Source: Hyphomicrobiales bacterium
GTDB lineage: Bacteria; Pseudomonadota; Alphaproteobacteria; Rhizobiales; Xanthobacteraceae
DNA: 64,000 nt
Direction of reading: 5' to 3'
NCBI GenBank assembly: GCA_009377695.1
Contig: WHTP01000010.1
Location: forward strand, 1 to 64,000
In this document: positions 7,605-14,523 of the stretch, piece by piece
Layout: the number at the start of each line of letters is the position of its first letter
Position numbering within the stretch: the stretch's first letter is position 1
Position numbers and translations under genes: made by a program
Notes under the pieces: generated by a model
What the model saw: the letters and a program-made list of their open reading frames with translations, nothing else
The model's database searches: none
Told to the model about the DNA's origin: nothing

Positions 7605-8372
7605 ATGCTCGAATCGGTCCTCGCCTCCTTCGCCTCCATCTCCCTTGCCGAACTCCTTCTGATCGCCGCGATGGCGCTGTTCGCGTCGATCGTCGGTGGC
7701 GTCGCCGGCTATGGTACCGGCGCGCTGATGCCTTTGGTGCTGGTTCCGGTGCTGGGGCCGGAGCCGGTGGTGCCGATCATCGCGATCTCGGCGTTGTTCA
7801 ATAATACCTGGCGCGCGCTCGCTTTCCGGCGCCTGATCGACTGGCGGCGCGGCATGCTGGTTGCGGCTTTCGCCACGCCGACCTGCATCCTCAGCGCCTA
7901 CGGCTATACGCACCTGACCGGCAAGGGCGCGGCGATCGTGATCGGCACGATGCTGATGCTGACGGTGCCGCTGCGTTATCTGTTCAAACGTTATGTGATG
8001 GCGCTCGACAGCAAGGGGCTGGCGCTCGGCGCCGTGATCTACGGTGGAGCGGTCGGCGGCACCGTCGGCGCCGGCGTGATCCTGCTCTCCATCCTGATGG
8101 CCGCGGGGTTGCAGGGCGCGGCGGTGATCGCGACCGACGCCGTCATCTCGATCGTAGTCACCGCGGTGCGGATGGCAGTGTTCGGCTTCTCCGGCGTGAT
8201 CGACGCGCGCGTCATCGCGTTCGCGCTGCTGATCGGTGCGGTCGCGCTGCCCGGCGCATTCGTCGCCAAGGCCATGGTCGCGCGCATGTCGCTCAACGTC
8301 CACACCGCGCTGCTCGATCTGGTGGTGCTAATCGGCGGCGCGATGATGATCTACGGCGCTTTGATAGGCTAG
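7605..8372 (+). CDS. TauE/SafE family membrane transporter
   Basis: A 255-residue integral membrane protein with about eight hydrophobic helices. It carries the family's paired glycine-rich motifs: GGVAGYGTGALMPLVL in the first half and GGAVGGTVGAGVILLSIL in the second. TauE/SafE proteins export sulfite, sulfoacetate or related anions across the inner membrane, but many members have no known substrate. No sulfur-metabolism gene is nearby to narrow this. The ATG at 7605 has no strong Shine-Dalgarno. Confidence 0.82.
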   Translation: MLESVLASFASISLAELLLIAAMALFASIVGGVAGYGTGALMPLVLVPVLGPEPVVPIIAISALFNNTWRALAFRRLIDWRRGMLVAAFATPTCILSAYGYTHLTGKGAAIVIGTMLMLTVPLRYLFKRYVMALDSKGLALGAVIYGGAVGGTVGAGVILLSILMAAGLQGAAVIATDAVISIVVTAVRMAVFGFSGVIDARVIAFALLIGAVALPGAFVAKAMVARMSLNVHTALLDLVVLIGGAMMIYGALIG

Positions 8373-8402
8373 ACTAGACCATCATCGCTCCAGGAAGCCA
8401 GG

Positions 8403-8636
8403 TCAGGCCGTCGCGGGCTCTTCTTCCTCTTCTTCTTCTTCGTCTTCCTCTTCGTCATCTTCGTCGTCCGCAACGTCCTCGGCTGAGGTCAGCGCGATGG
8501 CCGGTATCGCCTGCCGAAACAGGTCACCTTCCTCGCCAAGCCAGATGCATTCGACGTTTTCGTCAGTTACTGCGGCCACGGTCATCGACTGGCCGCCGGA
8601 TTTCAGGAATACGACATCGCCAGGCTTGAACGTCAT
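8403..8636 (-). CDS. DUF2158 (YodC-like) protein with poly-acidic tail
   Basis: A 77-residue protein. Residues 1-45 (MTFKPGDVVFLKSGG onwards, then VECIWL) match the small DUF2158 / YodC beta-barrel domain of unknown function. The C-terminus from about residue 52 is almost all Asp and Glu, a run that probably stays unfolded. I chose the ATG at 8634-8636; a longer frame would translate palindrome C2. A purine-rich ACGAAAGGACAG lies just before the start. The acidic tail is unusual for the family. A DNA-mimic or chaperone-like role is only a guess. Confidence 0.75.
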   Translation of the reverse strand: MTFKPGDVVFLKSGGQSMTVAAVTDENVECIWLGEEGDLFRQAIPAIALTSAEDVADDEDDEEEDEEEEEEEEPATA

Positions 8637-8655
8637 GAGCTGTCCTTTCGTTGTG

Positions 8656-8731
8656 CCAGTGTGGCGGTTCAGAAGTTCGCCATCCTTTGCGGCTGGATCG
8701 CGAGCGAACTTCTGAACCAAAGCCACACTGG
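8656..8731. repeat. CTAG-like palindrome, family C (copy C2)
   Basis: Inner stem GGTTCAGAAGTTCGC with its complement GCGAACTTCTGAACC; outer stem GTGTGGC/GCCACAC; bulge AAA in the right arm, so the copy is inverted. The ends are CCAG and CTGG rather than CTAG, and the arm has GTTCGC where other C copies have GTCCGC, changed on both sides. It lies in the leader of the DUF2158 gene. Confidence 0.83.
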
Positions 8732-8745
8732 CAACTCATTAAGCG

Positions 8746-8814
8746 CTAGTTTGAATCCGAAGTTCGCTAACGAACGTCCTGCAAATCAAGCGAACTTCGG
8801 AATCGGGACACTAG
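8746..8814. repeat. CTAG-bounded palindrome, family B (copy B3)
   Basis: Outer end CTAGTTTGAATCCGAAGTTCGC (only part of the outer stem kept) and right arm GCGAACTTCGGAATC followed by GGGACACTAG. GANTC sites lie in both arms. A 14 bp linker starting CAACTC joins it to C2. Confidence 0.8.
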
Positions 8815-8865
8815 CCCGGCAACCTAGCCGCGATCGATGACAGATCGATCACGACCCCGCGCGGA

Positions 8866-10041
8866 TCAGTCCTCATCGTCGGTTCGGAATTCGCCGCCGA
8901 GGTTGAGGCCCTCGATCCAGGTCTCGCCGTTGCGCTTGATCACGGTGTGGGGGCGGGCCTTGCCGTATGCGTCGAACGCCGCGGCCAGCCGTTCCGAGTG
9001 GGTCACGACCCAGATCTGCGTCCGTTCGGCCGCCCGCACGATCATGCGGGCCAGCGGTTCGAGCAGATCGGGGTGGAGGCTGGTCTCGGGCTCGTTGAGG
9101 GCGATGAAGGCCGGCAATCGGTAGCCGAGGAGGGCGCCGGCCAGTGCCAGATAGCGTAGCGTTCCGTCCGACAATTCGCCGGCGTCGAACACACGCTTCG
9201 GGTACTCGGGAAACACCAGTCCGAAGCTTGCGGTTCGTTCCGGCACCGGCATGATCAGGGTCGCGCCGGGGAAGGCGTCGTCGATGGCCCGGTCGAGCTC
9301 GACCGTGTCTTCGCGAATATGTGCGAGGGTGGCGAAGACGGCGGCGAGGTCCGATCCGTCCGAAGCAAGCGTCGGCGTCGTGACCGCCAGGCAGGGCTGG
9401 CGCAGCGGCGCGGCGCGATCGCTGCGGAAGTCGTGATAGAATTTCCAATCGAGCATCGCTCTGCGGACGACGTCGATATCCGGAAAGCGCGCGGGATCCT
9501 GCAGCGCTCCCAGTGCGGGCTCGGAGGCGAGCAAATCCGACCCAATGGGCTGCTTGCGGCCATCGTCGTCGGTCGCGGTGGCACGTGGGCCGCGGCGTTC
9601 GAGAAGTGTGAGCGGGCGTCGTCCCTTGTGAAAGAGCAGCGTCTCTTCTTTCACTTGCGGCTCAAGTGCAAACGCCGCCGCGGTCGGCATCCGCACGCCG
9701 ACGTCGACCTCATAGGAGTAGGCGATGCCGGCCTGCACCTCGGCGCTGAACTCGGCCTGGGATTGTCCGCTATCGGCGCCGCCGAGGCCGACCGAGAGTT
9801 TCATCCGCGCAGGCTGGTTCGTCCGTCGCTTGCCGGCCCAGAGCACGGACTGCATGCCGCCTTCGGATGCGAGTTCGCGCGACAGCGTTCCCGCGGCCGA
9901 CGCCTGCAACAGTTGCAACGCGCGGTAGAGATTGGTCTTGCCGACGCCATTGGCGCCAACGAAAGCGGTCAGCCCGCCGACCGGAAACCGAATCGCACGC
10001 AGCGAGCGGTAGCCTGCAATGCTGACTTCGCAGATGCGCAT
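8866..10041 (-). CDS. AAA family ATPase (RecF/OLD-like, no TOPRIM)
   Basis: A 391-residue ABC/SMC-type ATPase without a coiled coil. Walker A is GANGVGKT (29-36), the signature-like segment is ELSDGTLRYLALA, Walker B is FIALNEPETSLHPDLL, and the switch histidine is in VVTHSE. This is the AAA_15/AAA_21 type seen in stand-alone ATPases and in phage-defence ATPases. There is no TOPRIM nuclease domain and no partner nuclease next door, so a defence role is not supported. The ATG is 3 bp from a palindrome, leaving no room for a normal Shine-Dalgarno. Confidence 0.8.
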   Translation of the reverse strand: MRICEVSIAGYRSLRAIRFPVGGLTAFVGANGVGKTNLYRALQLLQASAAGTLSRELASEGGMQSVLWAGKRRTNQPARMKLSVGLGGADSGQSQAEFSAEVQAGIAYSYEVDVGVRMPTAAAFALEPQVKEETLLFHKGRRPLTLLERRGPRATATDDDGRKQPIGSDLLASEPALGALQDPARFPDIDVVRRAMLDWKFYHDFRSDRAAPLRQPCLAVTTPTLASDGSDLAAVFATLAHIREDTVELDRAIDDAFPGATLIMPVPERTASFGLVFPEYPKRVFDAGELSDGTLRYLALAGALLGYRLPAFIALNEPETSLHPDLLEPLARMIVRAAERTQIWVVTHSERLAAAFDAYGKARPHTVIKRNGETWIEGLNLGGEFRTDDED

Positions 10042-10043
10042 GG

Positions 10044-10117
10044 CTAGTGTCCCGATTCCGAAGTTCGTACCATTTCGCAGCGGCCGCTTGATGCGGACTT
10101 CTGAACCGCCACACGAG
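10044..10117. repeat. Chimeric palindrome, left half family B, right half family C
   Basis: The left half (CTAGTGTCCCGATTCCGAAG, then TTCGTACCATTTCGCAGCG) is family B. From about 10091 the sequence is the right arm of family C (ATGCGGACTTCTGAACC, then GCCACACGAG). The inner arms no longer fully pair. It fits a deletion between neighbouring B and C elements such as those at 5684-5849. It fills the whole space between the ATPase and hemF. Confidence 0.8.
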
Positions 10118-10119
10118 CG

Positions 10120-11013
10120 TCACGGCCACTTCACCAGCGGTGGCAGCGAGGACAGAATCGACTCCACATTGCCGCCGGTGCGCAGGCCGAAGATGGTGCC
10201 GCGGTCGTAAAGCAGGTTGAACTCGACATAGCGACCGCGGCGAACGAGCTGCTCGTCGCGCTCGGCCTCGTCCCAGGGCCTCGCGAAATTCCGCCGCACC
10301 AGCTCGGGATAGATTGACAGAAATGCGCGGCCAACCGCCTGGGTGAAGGCAAAGTCGGCCTCCCAGTCGCCCGTGTCGAGATAGTCATAGAAGATGCCGC
10401 CGATGCCGCGCATCTCGTTGCGGTGTTTCAGGAAGAAATAGTCGTCGCACCATTTCTTGTATTTTTCGTAGGGCGCGACGGAAGCATGCGCGTGGCAGGC
10501 GGACTTCATTGCAGCGTGGAACGCAACGGAGTCGGGATCGGTTTGCGTGCGCCGCCGGTCGAGCACCGGGGTGAGATCCGCGCCGCCGCCGAACCAGCCT
10601 TTGGTCGTCACCACAAAGCGGGTGTTCATGTGCACTGCCGGCACATGCGGATTGTGCAAGTGCGCGATCAGCGAAATGCCCGACGCCCAGAAGCGGGGAT
10701 CGTCGGCCGCGCCGGGAATCTCCTTGCGGAATTCCGGCGCGAACTCGCCGTGAACAGTCGAGCAATGCACACCGACCTTCTCGAACACGCGGCCGTGCAT
10801 GATCGACATCACGCCGCCGCCACCTGCTTCGCCGGTGTGGTCGGTGCGGCTCCAGGGCTTGCGTGCGAACCGCCCCGCCGGACGATCGGCGTAAGGTGCA
10901 TCCGAGGGAAGCGCATCCTCGATCGTCTCGAATGCCGCACAAATCTCATCGCGCAGGCTTTCGAACCAGCCGCGTGCACGGGCCTTGCGGGCTTCGATCT
11001 GGCCGACAGCCAT
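10120..11013 (-). CDS. hemF: Oxygen-dependent coproporphyrinogen III oxidase
   Basis: A 297-residue HemF, which oxidatively decarboxylates coproporphyrinogen III to protoporphyrinogen IX with O2 in heme synthesis. Family landmarks are clear: [20 protein letters not shown], the histidine-rich [22 protein letters not shown], the [15 protein letters not shown] segment, and the closing [14 protein letters not shown] with [14 protein letters not shown]. The ATG at 11013 is preceded by GGAGA at a good distance. The open frame upstream is REP sequence and is rejected. Heme supply suits the cytochrome bc1 genes 3 kb away. Confidence 0.95.
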   Translation of the reverse strand: MAVGQIEARKARARGWFESLRDEICAAFETIEDALPSDAPYADRPAGRFARKPWSRTDHTGEAGGGGVMSIMHGRVFEKVGVHCSTVHGEFAPEFRKEIPGAADDPRFWASGISLIAHLHNPHVPAVHMNTRFVVTTKGWFGGGADLTPVLDRRRTQTDPDSVAFHAAMKSACHAHASVAPYEKYKKWCDDYFFLKHRNEMRGIGGIFYDYLDTGDWEADFAFTQAVGRAFLSIYPELVRRNFARPWDEAERDEQLVRRGRYVEFNLLYDRGTIFGLRTGGNVESILSSLPPLVKWP

Positions 11014-11033
11014 TTGAGTTCTCCGAACGCTGA

Positions 11034-11105
11034 GTAGGGTGGGCAAAGGCGCGGGCCAAGCGTGCGCGCCTCTCTGCGCGGGCGGCGGCAGCGCCGTGCC
11101 CACGC
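11034..11105. repeat. REP element next to the transposase (R1)
   Basis: It starts GTAGGGTGGGCAAAGGCGC and ends GCGCCGTGCCCACGC, an imperfect palindrome beginning with the GTAG tetranucleotide typical of REP sequences served by RAYT transposases. R2 at 11666-11735 is its inverted counterpart on the other side of the transposase gene. Confidence 0.85.
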
Positions 11106-11109
11106 ACGG

Positions 11110-11640
11110 TCACTCGCCGAACTGGCCGGCGATCTCACGCATATCGCCACCCCAGTCGAGGGGCAGAATGCCATCCGCTACATAGCGATGGAAGCTGCTG
11201 TGCGGCCAGTCGCGCACCCGAGACACGTATCCATGCTTGACGGGGTTGAAGTGAATGTAGTCCACATAACGCGCGAGATCCGTATTGTCGCGGATCGCGT
11301 GCTCCCAATAGCGTCGCTGCCATATTCCCTTTTCGCGCTTTGCGATCTTGCTTCGAGTGCGCGAGCTCTCATGCACAAGGCCGCGCGAAAACGCACTCTT
11401 GATCAGACTCCATCGCACTGGAAAGGCCGCGTCTCCTACCGGCAGCGACCAGATCGCATGCATGTGATCAGGCAGAACGCAGATTGCGATCGTTTCGAAC
11501 GGGTGGCTTGTCTGAACGGACTGATACATGCGCCGAAGACGATCGACATGGCGCACCAGCAGATCGCCGGTTCGGTCGGCCAACGCCACGGTGAAGAAGA
11601 AGGCGCCGCCATCGATATTCGCTCGACGGTAACGGGACAT
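11110..11640 (-). CDS. REP-associated tyrosine transposase (RAYT)
   Basis: A 176-residue Y1 transposase of the IS200/IS605-related TnpA_REP group. The HUH motif is H59-M60-H61 in LPDHMHAIW. The C-terminal block GIWQRRYWEHAIRD, then YVDYIHFNPVKHG, is the group's hallmark and contains the likely catalytic tyrosine helix. RAYTs are usually single-copy domesticated enzymes that cut and rejoin REP palindromes as single strands. Here the gene lies between two inverted REPs (R1, R2), with further REP copies at 13191 and 19055. The protein appears intact and full length. Confidence 0.92.
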   Translation of the reverse strand: MSRYRRANIDGGAFFFTVALADRTGDLLVRHVDRLRRMYQSVQTSHPFETIAICVLPDHMHAIWSLPVGDAAFPVRWSLIKSAFSRGLVHESSRTRSKIAKREKGIWQRRYWEHAIRDNTDLARYVDYIHFNPVKHGYVSRVRDWPHSSFHRYVADGILPLDWGGDMREIAGQFGE

Positions 11641-11665
11641 GATTGCATCTTATCTCGCGAAACGC

Positions 11666-11735
11666 GCGTGGGCACGGCGCTCCGCCGGTGCGGTGGGGAG
11701 CCTGCGCATGTGGCTTGCGCCTTTGCCCACCCTAC
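11666..11735. repeat. REP element next to the transposase (R2, inverted)
   Basis: On the minus strand it reads GTAGGGTGGGCAAAGGCGC at one end and GCGCCGTGCCCACGC at the other, the same termini as R1 with a different middle. Together R1 and R2 bracket the RAYT gene as inverted copies, the usual arrangement for these elements. Confidence 0.85.
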
Positions 11736-12047
11736 AGGCTGCCTCCGGAAGCTGGCACGGGCACGTGCGATCTCGTGGCGCGGACAGATACGTACCGCAT
11801 CGGCCCCAGCCGGATCGCTGCATTTCAACTAAATTCAAACGATCGCGCATTCGTGTTGTGCGTTGGTCGCAGAAGAGGTCTTCGATGAGCCGGTCGTAGC
11901 GCGATAGGCATGAACCGGCGCGTCCGTCATGCGTCGCTTGATGTTCACGAACCCGAGGGCATTCTGAGGGTATCCGGCAAAAAGCAATGTATTCGTAACC
12001 ATTGCCTGCAAGCGTCACAAGAGCTGACGATCAACAATGGCTTTCCG

Positions 12048-13166
12048 ATGGACTATCGCATGGACGCCCGCTCATCGCGTTGGATGGGATGCCTATTCTT
12101 TCTGGTTGCGTTGTTGTCCTGCCTTCTCGCAGTCGGCAGAGCCGACGCGCAGTCCATGCAATCCACCCCGCAGGTCATCAAGGTCGGCGTGTATGTGAGC
12201 CCGCCGTTCGTCGTGAAGGAGGGCGGCGGCTACTCCGGCATGGCTATCGAGCTTTGGCAGAAAGTCGCCGCCGAACTGGCCATCGTTTCGAAGTACGAAG
12301 AGTTTCAGAACGATGCTGAGCTTGTCGAGGCCGTCGCAAACGGCACGGTCCACGCCGCTGTGACCAATCTCAGCGTCACGAAAAGCCGGGCACAAAACAT
12401 CGATTTCACGCAGCCGTGGTTCGATGCCGGCCTGAGGGTGATGGTCCATTCCGATACTCGCATAAGCTTAATGGACATCATCAGCGACCTGAGGGATGCC
12501 GGCCACCTCAGGAACTTCGCGTGGATTGCCGTCGCCATCCTGGTGGCGACGGTGCTGATGACCGCCTTCGATCGAAAATTCGACCCCGAGTTTCATCAAC
12601 GATGGCGTGATGGGCTTGCCGACAACTTCTTCCACGTGACGTCTCTGGCCACCAAGGGCGAAGCCGAGCGTAAGAACCTGTTCGGTTGGGTCGGCCGTAT
12701 CGGGCAAGGCTTGTGGCTTCTTGGCAGCCTTGCCGTGATCGCCTACGTCGCTTCTGCAATCACCAGCGTGATGACGGCATCTCACATCGCAAACCAGATC
12801 AACAGCGTGGCGGATCTCCAGCGCAAGATCGTAGGCGTGCTGAGCGGCAGTGCCGCCGAAGATTATATGAAAGCGTCCAAGATCAGGACGATGCCTTTCA
12901 ATCACATCGCGGAGGCTGCTGACGCGCTCGTGCGTCGCGAGGTTTCGGCGATCGTGGGCGATAATCCGGTCTTGGAATATTTCTCCCATATTCGACCGCA
13001 TCTGCCGCTCGACGTGGTGGGCAGCACTTTTCATCCCCAGAAATACGGGTTTGCTTTTACGGCTGGCAGTCCGCTTACCAAGCCTGCTTCATTGAGCATC
13101 ATCGGACTGCAGGAAAGCGGCGAAATCGAAAAGCTGAGAATCAGGTATTTCGGCTTCAAACCTTAA
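12048..13166 (+). CDS. Prokaryotic ionotropic-glutamate-receptor-like channel
   Basis: About 372 residues: a signal peptide (cleavage near ADAQ, about residue 35); ligand-binding lobe 1 of the SBP_bac_3 type (about 42-145, VIKVGVYVSPPFV ... DFTQPWFDAGLRV); membrane helix 1 (157-174); a pore-loop region (about 188-210); membrane helix 2 (222-242); then lobe 2 (about 245-372). A binding protein split by two helices is the GluR0 layout, a ligand-gated ion channel. The potassium-filter TVGYG is absent; the loop reads VTSLATKGEAERKNLFGW. The start is uncertain: ATG 12048 or 12060, with no clear Shine-Dalgarno. Confidence 0.75.
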   Translation: MDYRMDARSSRWMGCLFFLVALLSCLLAVGRADAQSMQSTPQVIKVGVYVSPPFVVKEGGGYSGMAIELWQKVAAELAIVSKYEEFQNDAELVEAVANGTVHAAVTNLSVTKSRAQNIDFTQPWFDAGLRVMVHSDTRISLMDIISDLRDAGHLRNFAWIAVAILVATVLMTAFDRKFDPEFHQRWRDGLADNFFHVTSLATKGEAERKNLFGWVGRIGQGLWLLGSLAVIAYVASAITSVMTASHIANQINSVADLQRKIVGVLSGSAAEDYMKASKIRTMPFNHIAEAADALVRREVSAIVGDNPVLEYFSHIRPHLPLDVVGSTFHPQKYGFAFTAGSPLTKPASLSIIGLQESGEIEKLRIRYFGFKP

Positions 13167-13190
13167 GACCGTCAATTATCTCAACAAATG

Positions 13191-13229
13191 CCTGGGCACG
13201 GCGCTTCGTCGGTGCGCACGCTTATGGAG
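13191..13229. repeat. Partial REP element (R3)
   Basis: CCTGGGCACGGCGCTTCGTC followed by GGTGCGCACGCTTATGGAG resembles one end of R2 (GCGTGGGCACGGCGCTCCGC, then CGGTGCGG). Only one half-site is present. It overlaps the end of trmL by a few bases. Confidence 0.55.
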
Positions 13230-13704
13230 ATGCTGCAATTCTAGCGCGCGTCTGCCGCATTGCTTCGCCAAGCGCCATTGCACAGGCGACCGCCACGTTG
13301 AGCGAACGTAACCCGGGCCGGATCGGGATGATGAGCCGCGCGTCGGCGGCTTCGTGCACATAGTCGGGCACACCGGCCGACTCGCGGCCGAACAGCAACA
13401 CGTCGTCGCGGCGGAACGCGTGATCAAGATAAGAGACGCTACCACGGGTGGTGAACAGGATCAGCCGCGCGCGGTCGCCAAGATCTTGCATTTTCTTGCG
13501 CCAGCCTTCGAAGTCATCGAAGCTGCGATGACGCACGATCGTCACCTGGTCGAGATAGTCCATCCCGGCACGGCGGAAGGCGCGATCCGTCACCGGGAAA
13601 CCGGCCGGCTCGATGATGTGAGCCTCGGCGCCAAGGCAGGCGGCGAGGCGGAGAATCGTACCGGCATTCTGGGGAATGTCGGGCTCGTAAAGCGCGATCC
13701 GCAT
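13222..13704 (-). CDS. trmL: tRNA (cytidine(34)-2'-O)-methyltransferase
   Basis: A 160-residue SPOUT methyltransferase that methylates the wobble 2'-hydroxyl of certain tRNA(Leu) species. It shows the N-terminal MRIALYEPDIPQNAGTILRLAACLG block, the FGRESAGVPDYV segment and the knotted SAM-binding end IPIRPGLRSLNVAVACAMALGEA (given in part). The ATG at 13704 starts at the conserved core; a longer frame to 13764 adds a non-conserved tail. It is divergent from petA, an arrangement common in this group. Confidence 0.93.
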   Translation of the reverse strand: MRIALYEPDIPQNAGTILRLAACLGAEAHIIEPAGFPVTDRAFRRAGMDYLDQVTIVRHRSFDDFEGWRKKMQDLGDRARLILFTTRGSVSYLDHAFRRDDVLLFGRESAGVPDYVHEAADARLIIPIRPGLRSLNVAVACAMALGEAMRQTRARIAASP

Positions 13705-13961
13705 CGGCCCTAAATAGCGCATTTCTGGCCCTCCAGAAGGCCGGAACGGCCTGACTAAGGCCACCTGTTAGCGGTTGCCTCAGTGTGGCCATGCTGCACT
13801 TGCGCTCACCTTACAAGGGTGCCAATAACACCGCGCCGGTTCGTGCCGTCCCGCCTTGCCCGGGACCGGCTGCGACCGGACCGCCCGCCGCCTCCGGAAG
13901 CATGTTTCCGATGGTCCCCCGCGCGGGCCGGCCGCCCTCGCATCAGGGAGAGGATTTAGAC

Positions 13962-14489
13962 GTGGCAACGATTTCTTCGACCGGACACACGCGCCGCGAT
14001 TTTCTTTATATCGCGACCGGCGCCATGGGTGCGGTCGGCGCGGCTGCGGCTTTGGTGCCGCTGGTCACGCAAATGAACCCGGACGCCTCGACCATCGCGG
14101 CCGGTGCCCCGATCGAGGTCGACCTCACGCCGATTCAGGAAGGCCAGGTCATCAAGGTGTTCTGGCGCGGCAAGCCGATCTTCATCAATCACCGCACCAA
14201 GAAGCAGATCGAAGAGGCGCAGAACGTCAATGTGGCCAGCCTGCCCGATCCGCAGCCGGATTCGGCGCGCGTCAAGCCGAAGCACGACGAATGGCAGGTG
14301 CTGATCGCCATCTGCACTCATCTCGGCTGCATTCCGATCGCGCACCAGGGCCCCTACGACGGCTACTTCTGTCCCTGCCACGGCTCGGTCTACGACACCT
14401 CCGGCCGCATCCGGAGCGGCCCGGCGCCCCTCAACCTGGCGCTACCGCCCTACGAGTTCGTTTCCGACACCCGCATCCGGATCGGCTGA
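13962..14489 (+). CDS. petA: Ubiquinol-cytochrome c reductase iron-sulfur (Rieske) subunit
   Basis: A 175-residue Rieske protein of the bc1 complex. It has a Tat-type N-terminus (TRRDFLYIATG) that serves as the membrane anchor, then the 2Fe-2S domain with CTHLGC (C118, H120, C123) and CPCHG (C137, C139, H140). I chose the GTG at 13962 because GGGAGAGGA lies 7-8 bp upstream and the protein then has family length; the ATG at 13785 would add 59 odd residues. fbcH follows after 34 bp in the same operon. Confidence 0.95.
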   Translation: MATISSTGHTRRDFLYIATGAMGAVGAAAALVPLVTQMNPDASTIAAGAPIEVDLTPIQEGQVIKVFWRGKPIFINHRTKKQIEEAQNVNVASLPDPQPDSARVKPKHDEWQVLIAICTHLGCIPIAHQGPYDGYFCPCHGSVYDTSGRIRSGPAPLNLALPPYEFVSDTRIRIG

Positions 14490-14523
14490 CCGCCGGCGCG
14501 ACCCATCTCTGCAAGGCTAGATC

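Noticed and set aside
8866-10041. Calling the AAA ATPase an anti-phage defence gene (OLD/Gabija-like)
   Set aside because: It has no TOPRIM or nuclease domain, no partner helicase or nuclease, and housekeeping neighbours.
11014-11103. 30-codon upstream extension of hemF
   Set aside because: It would translate REP element R1, and a good Shine-Dalgarno precedes the ATG at 11013.
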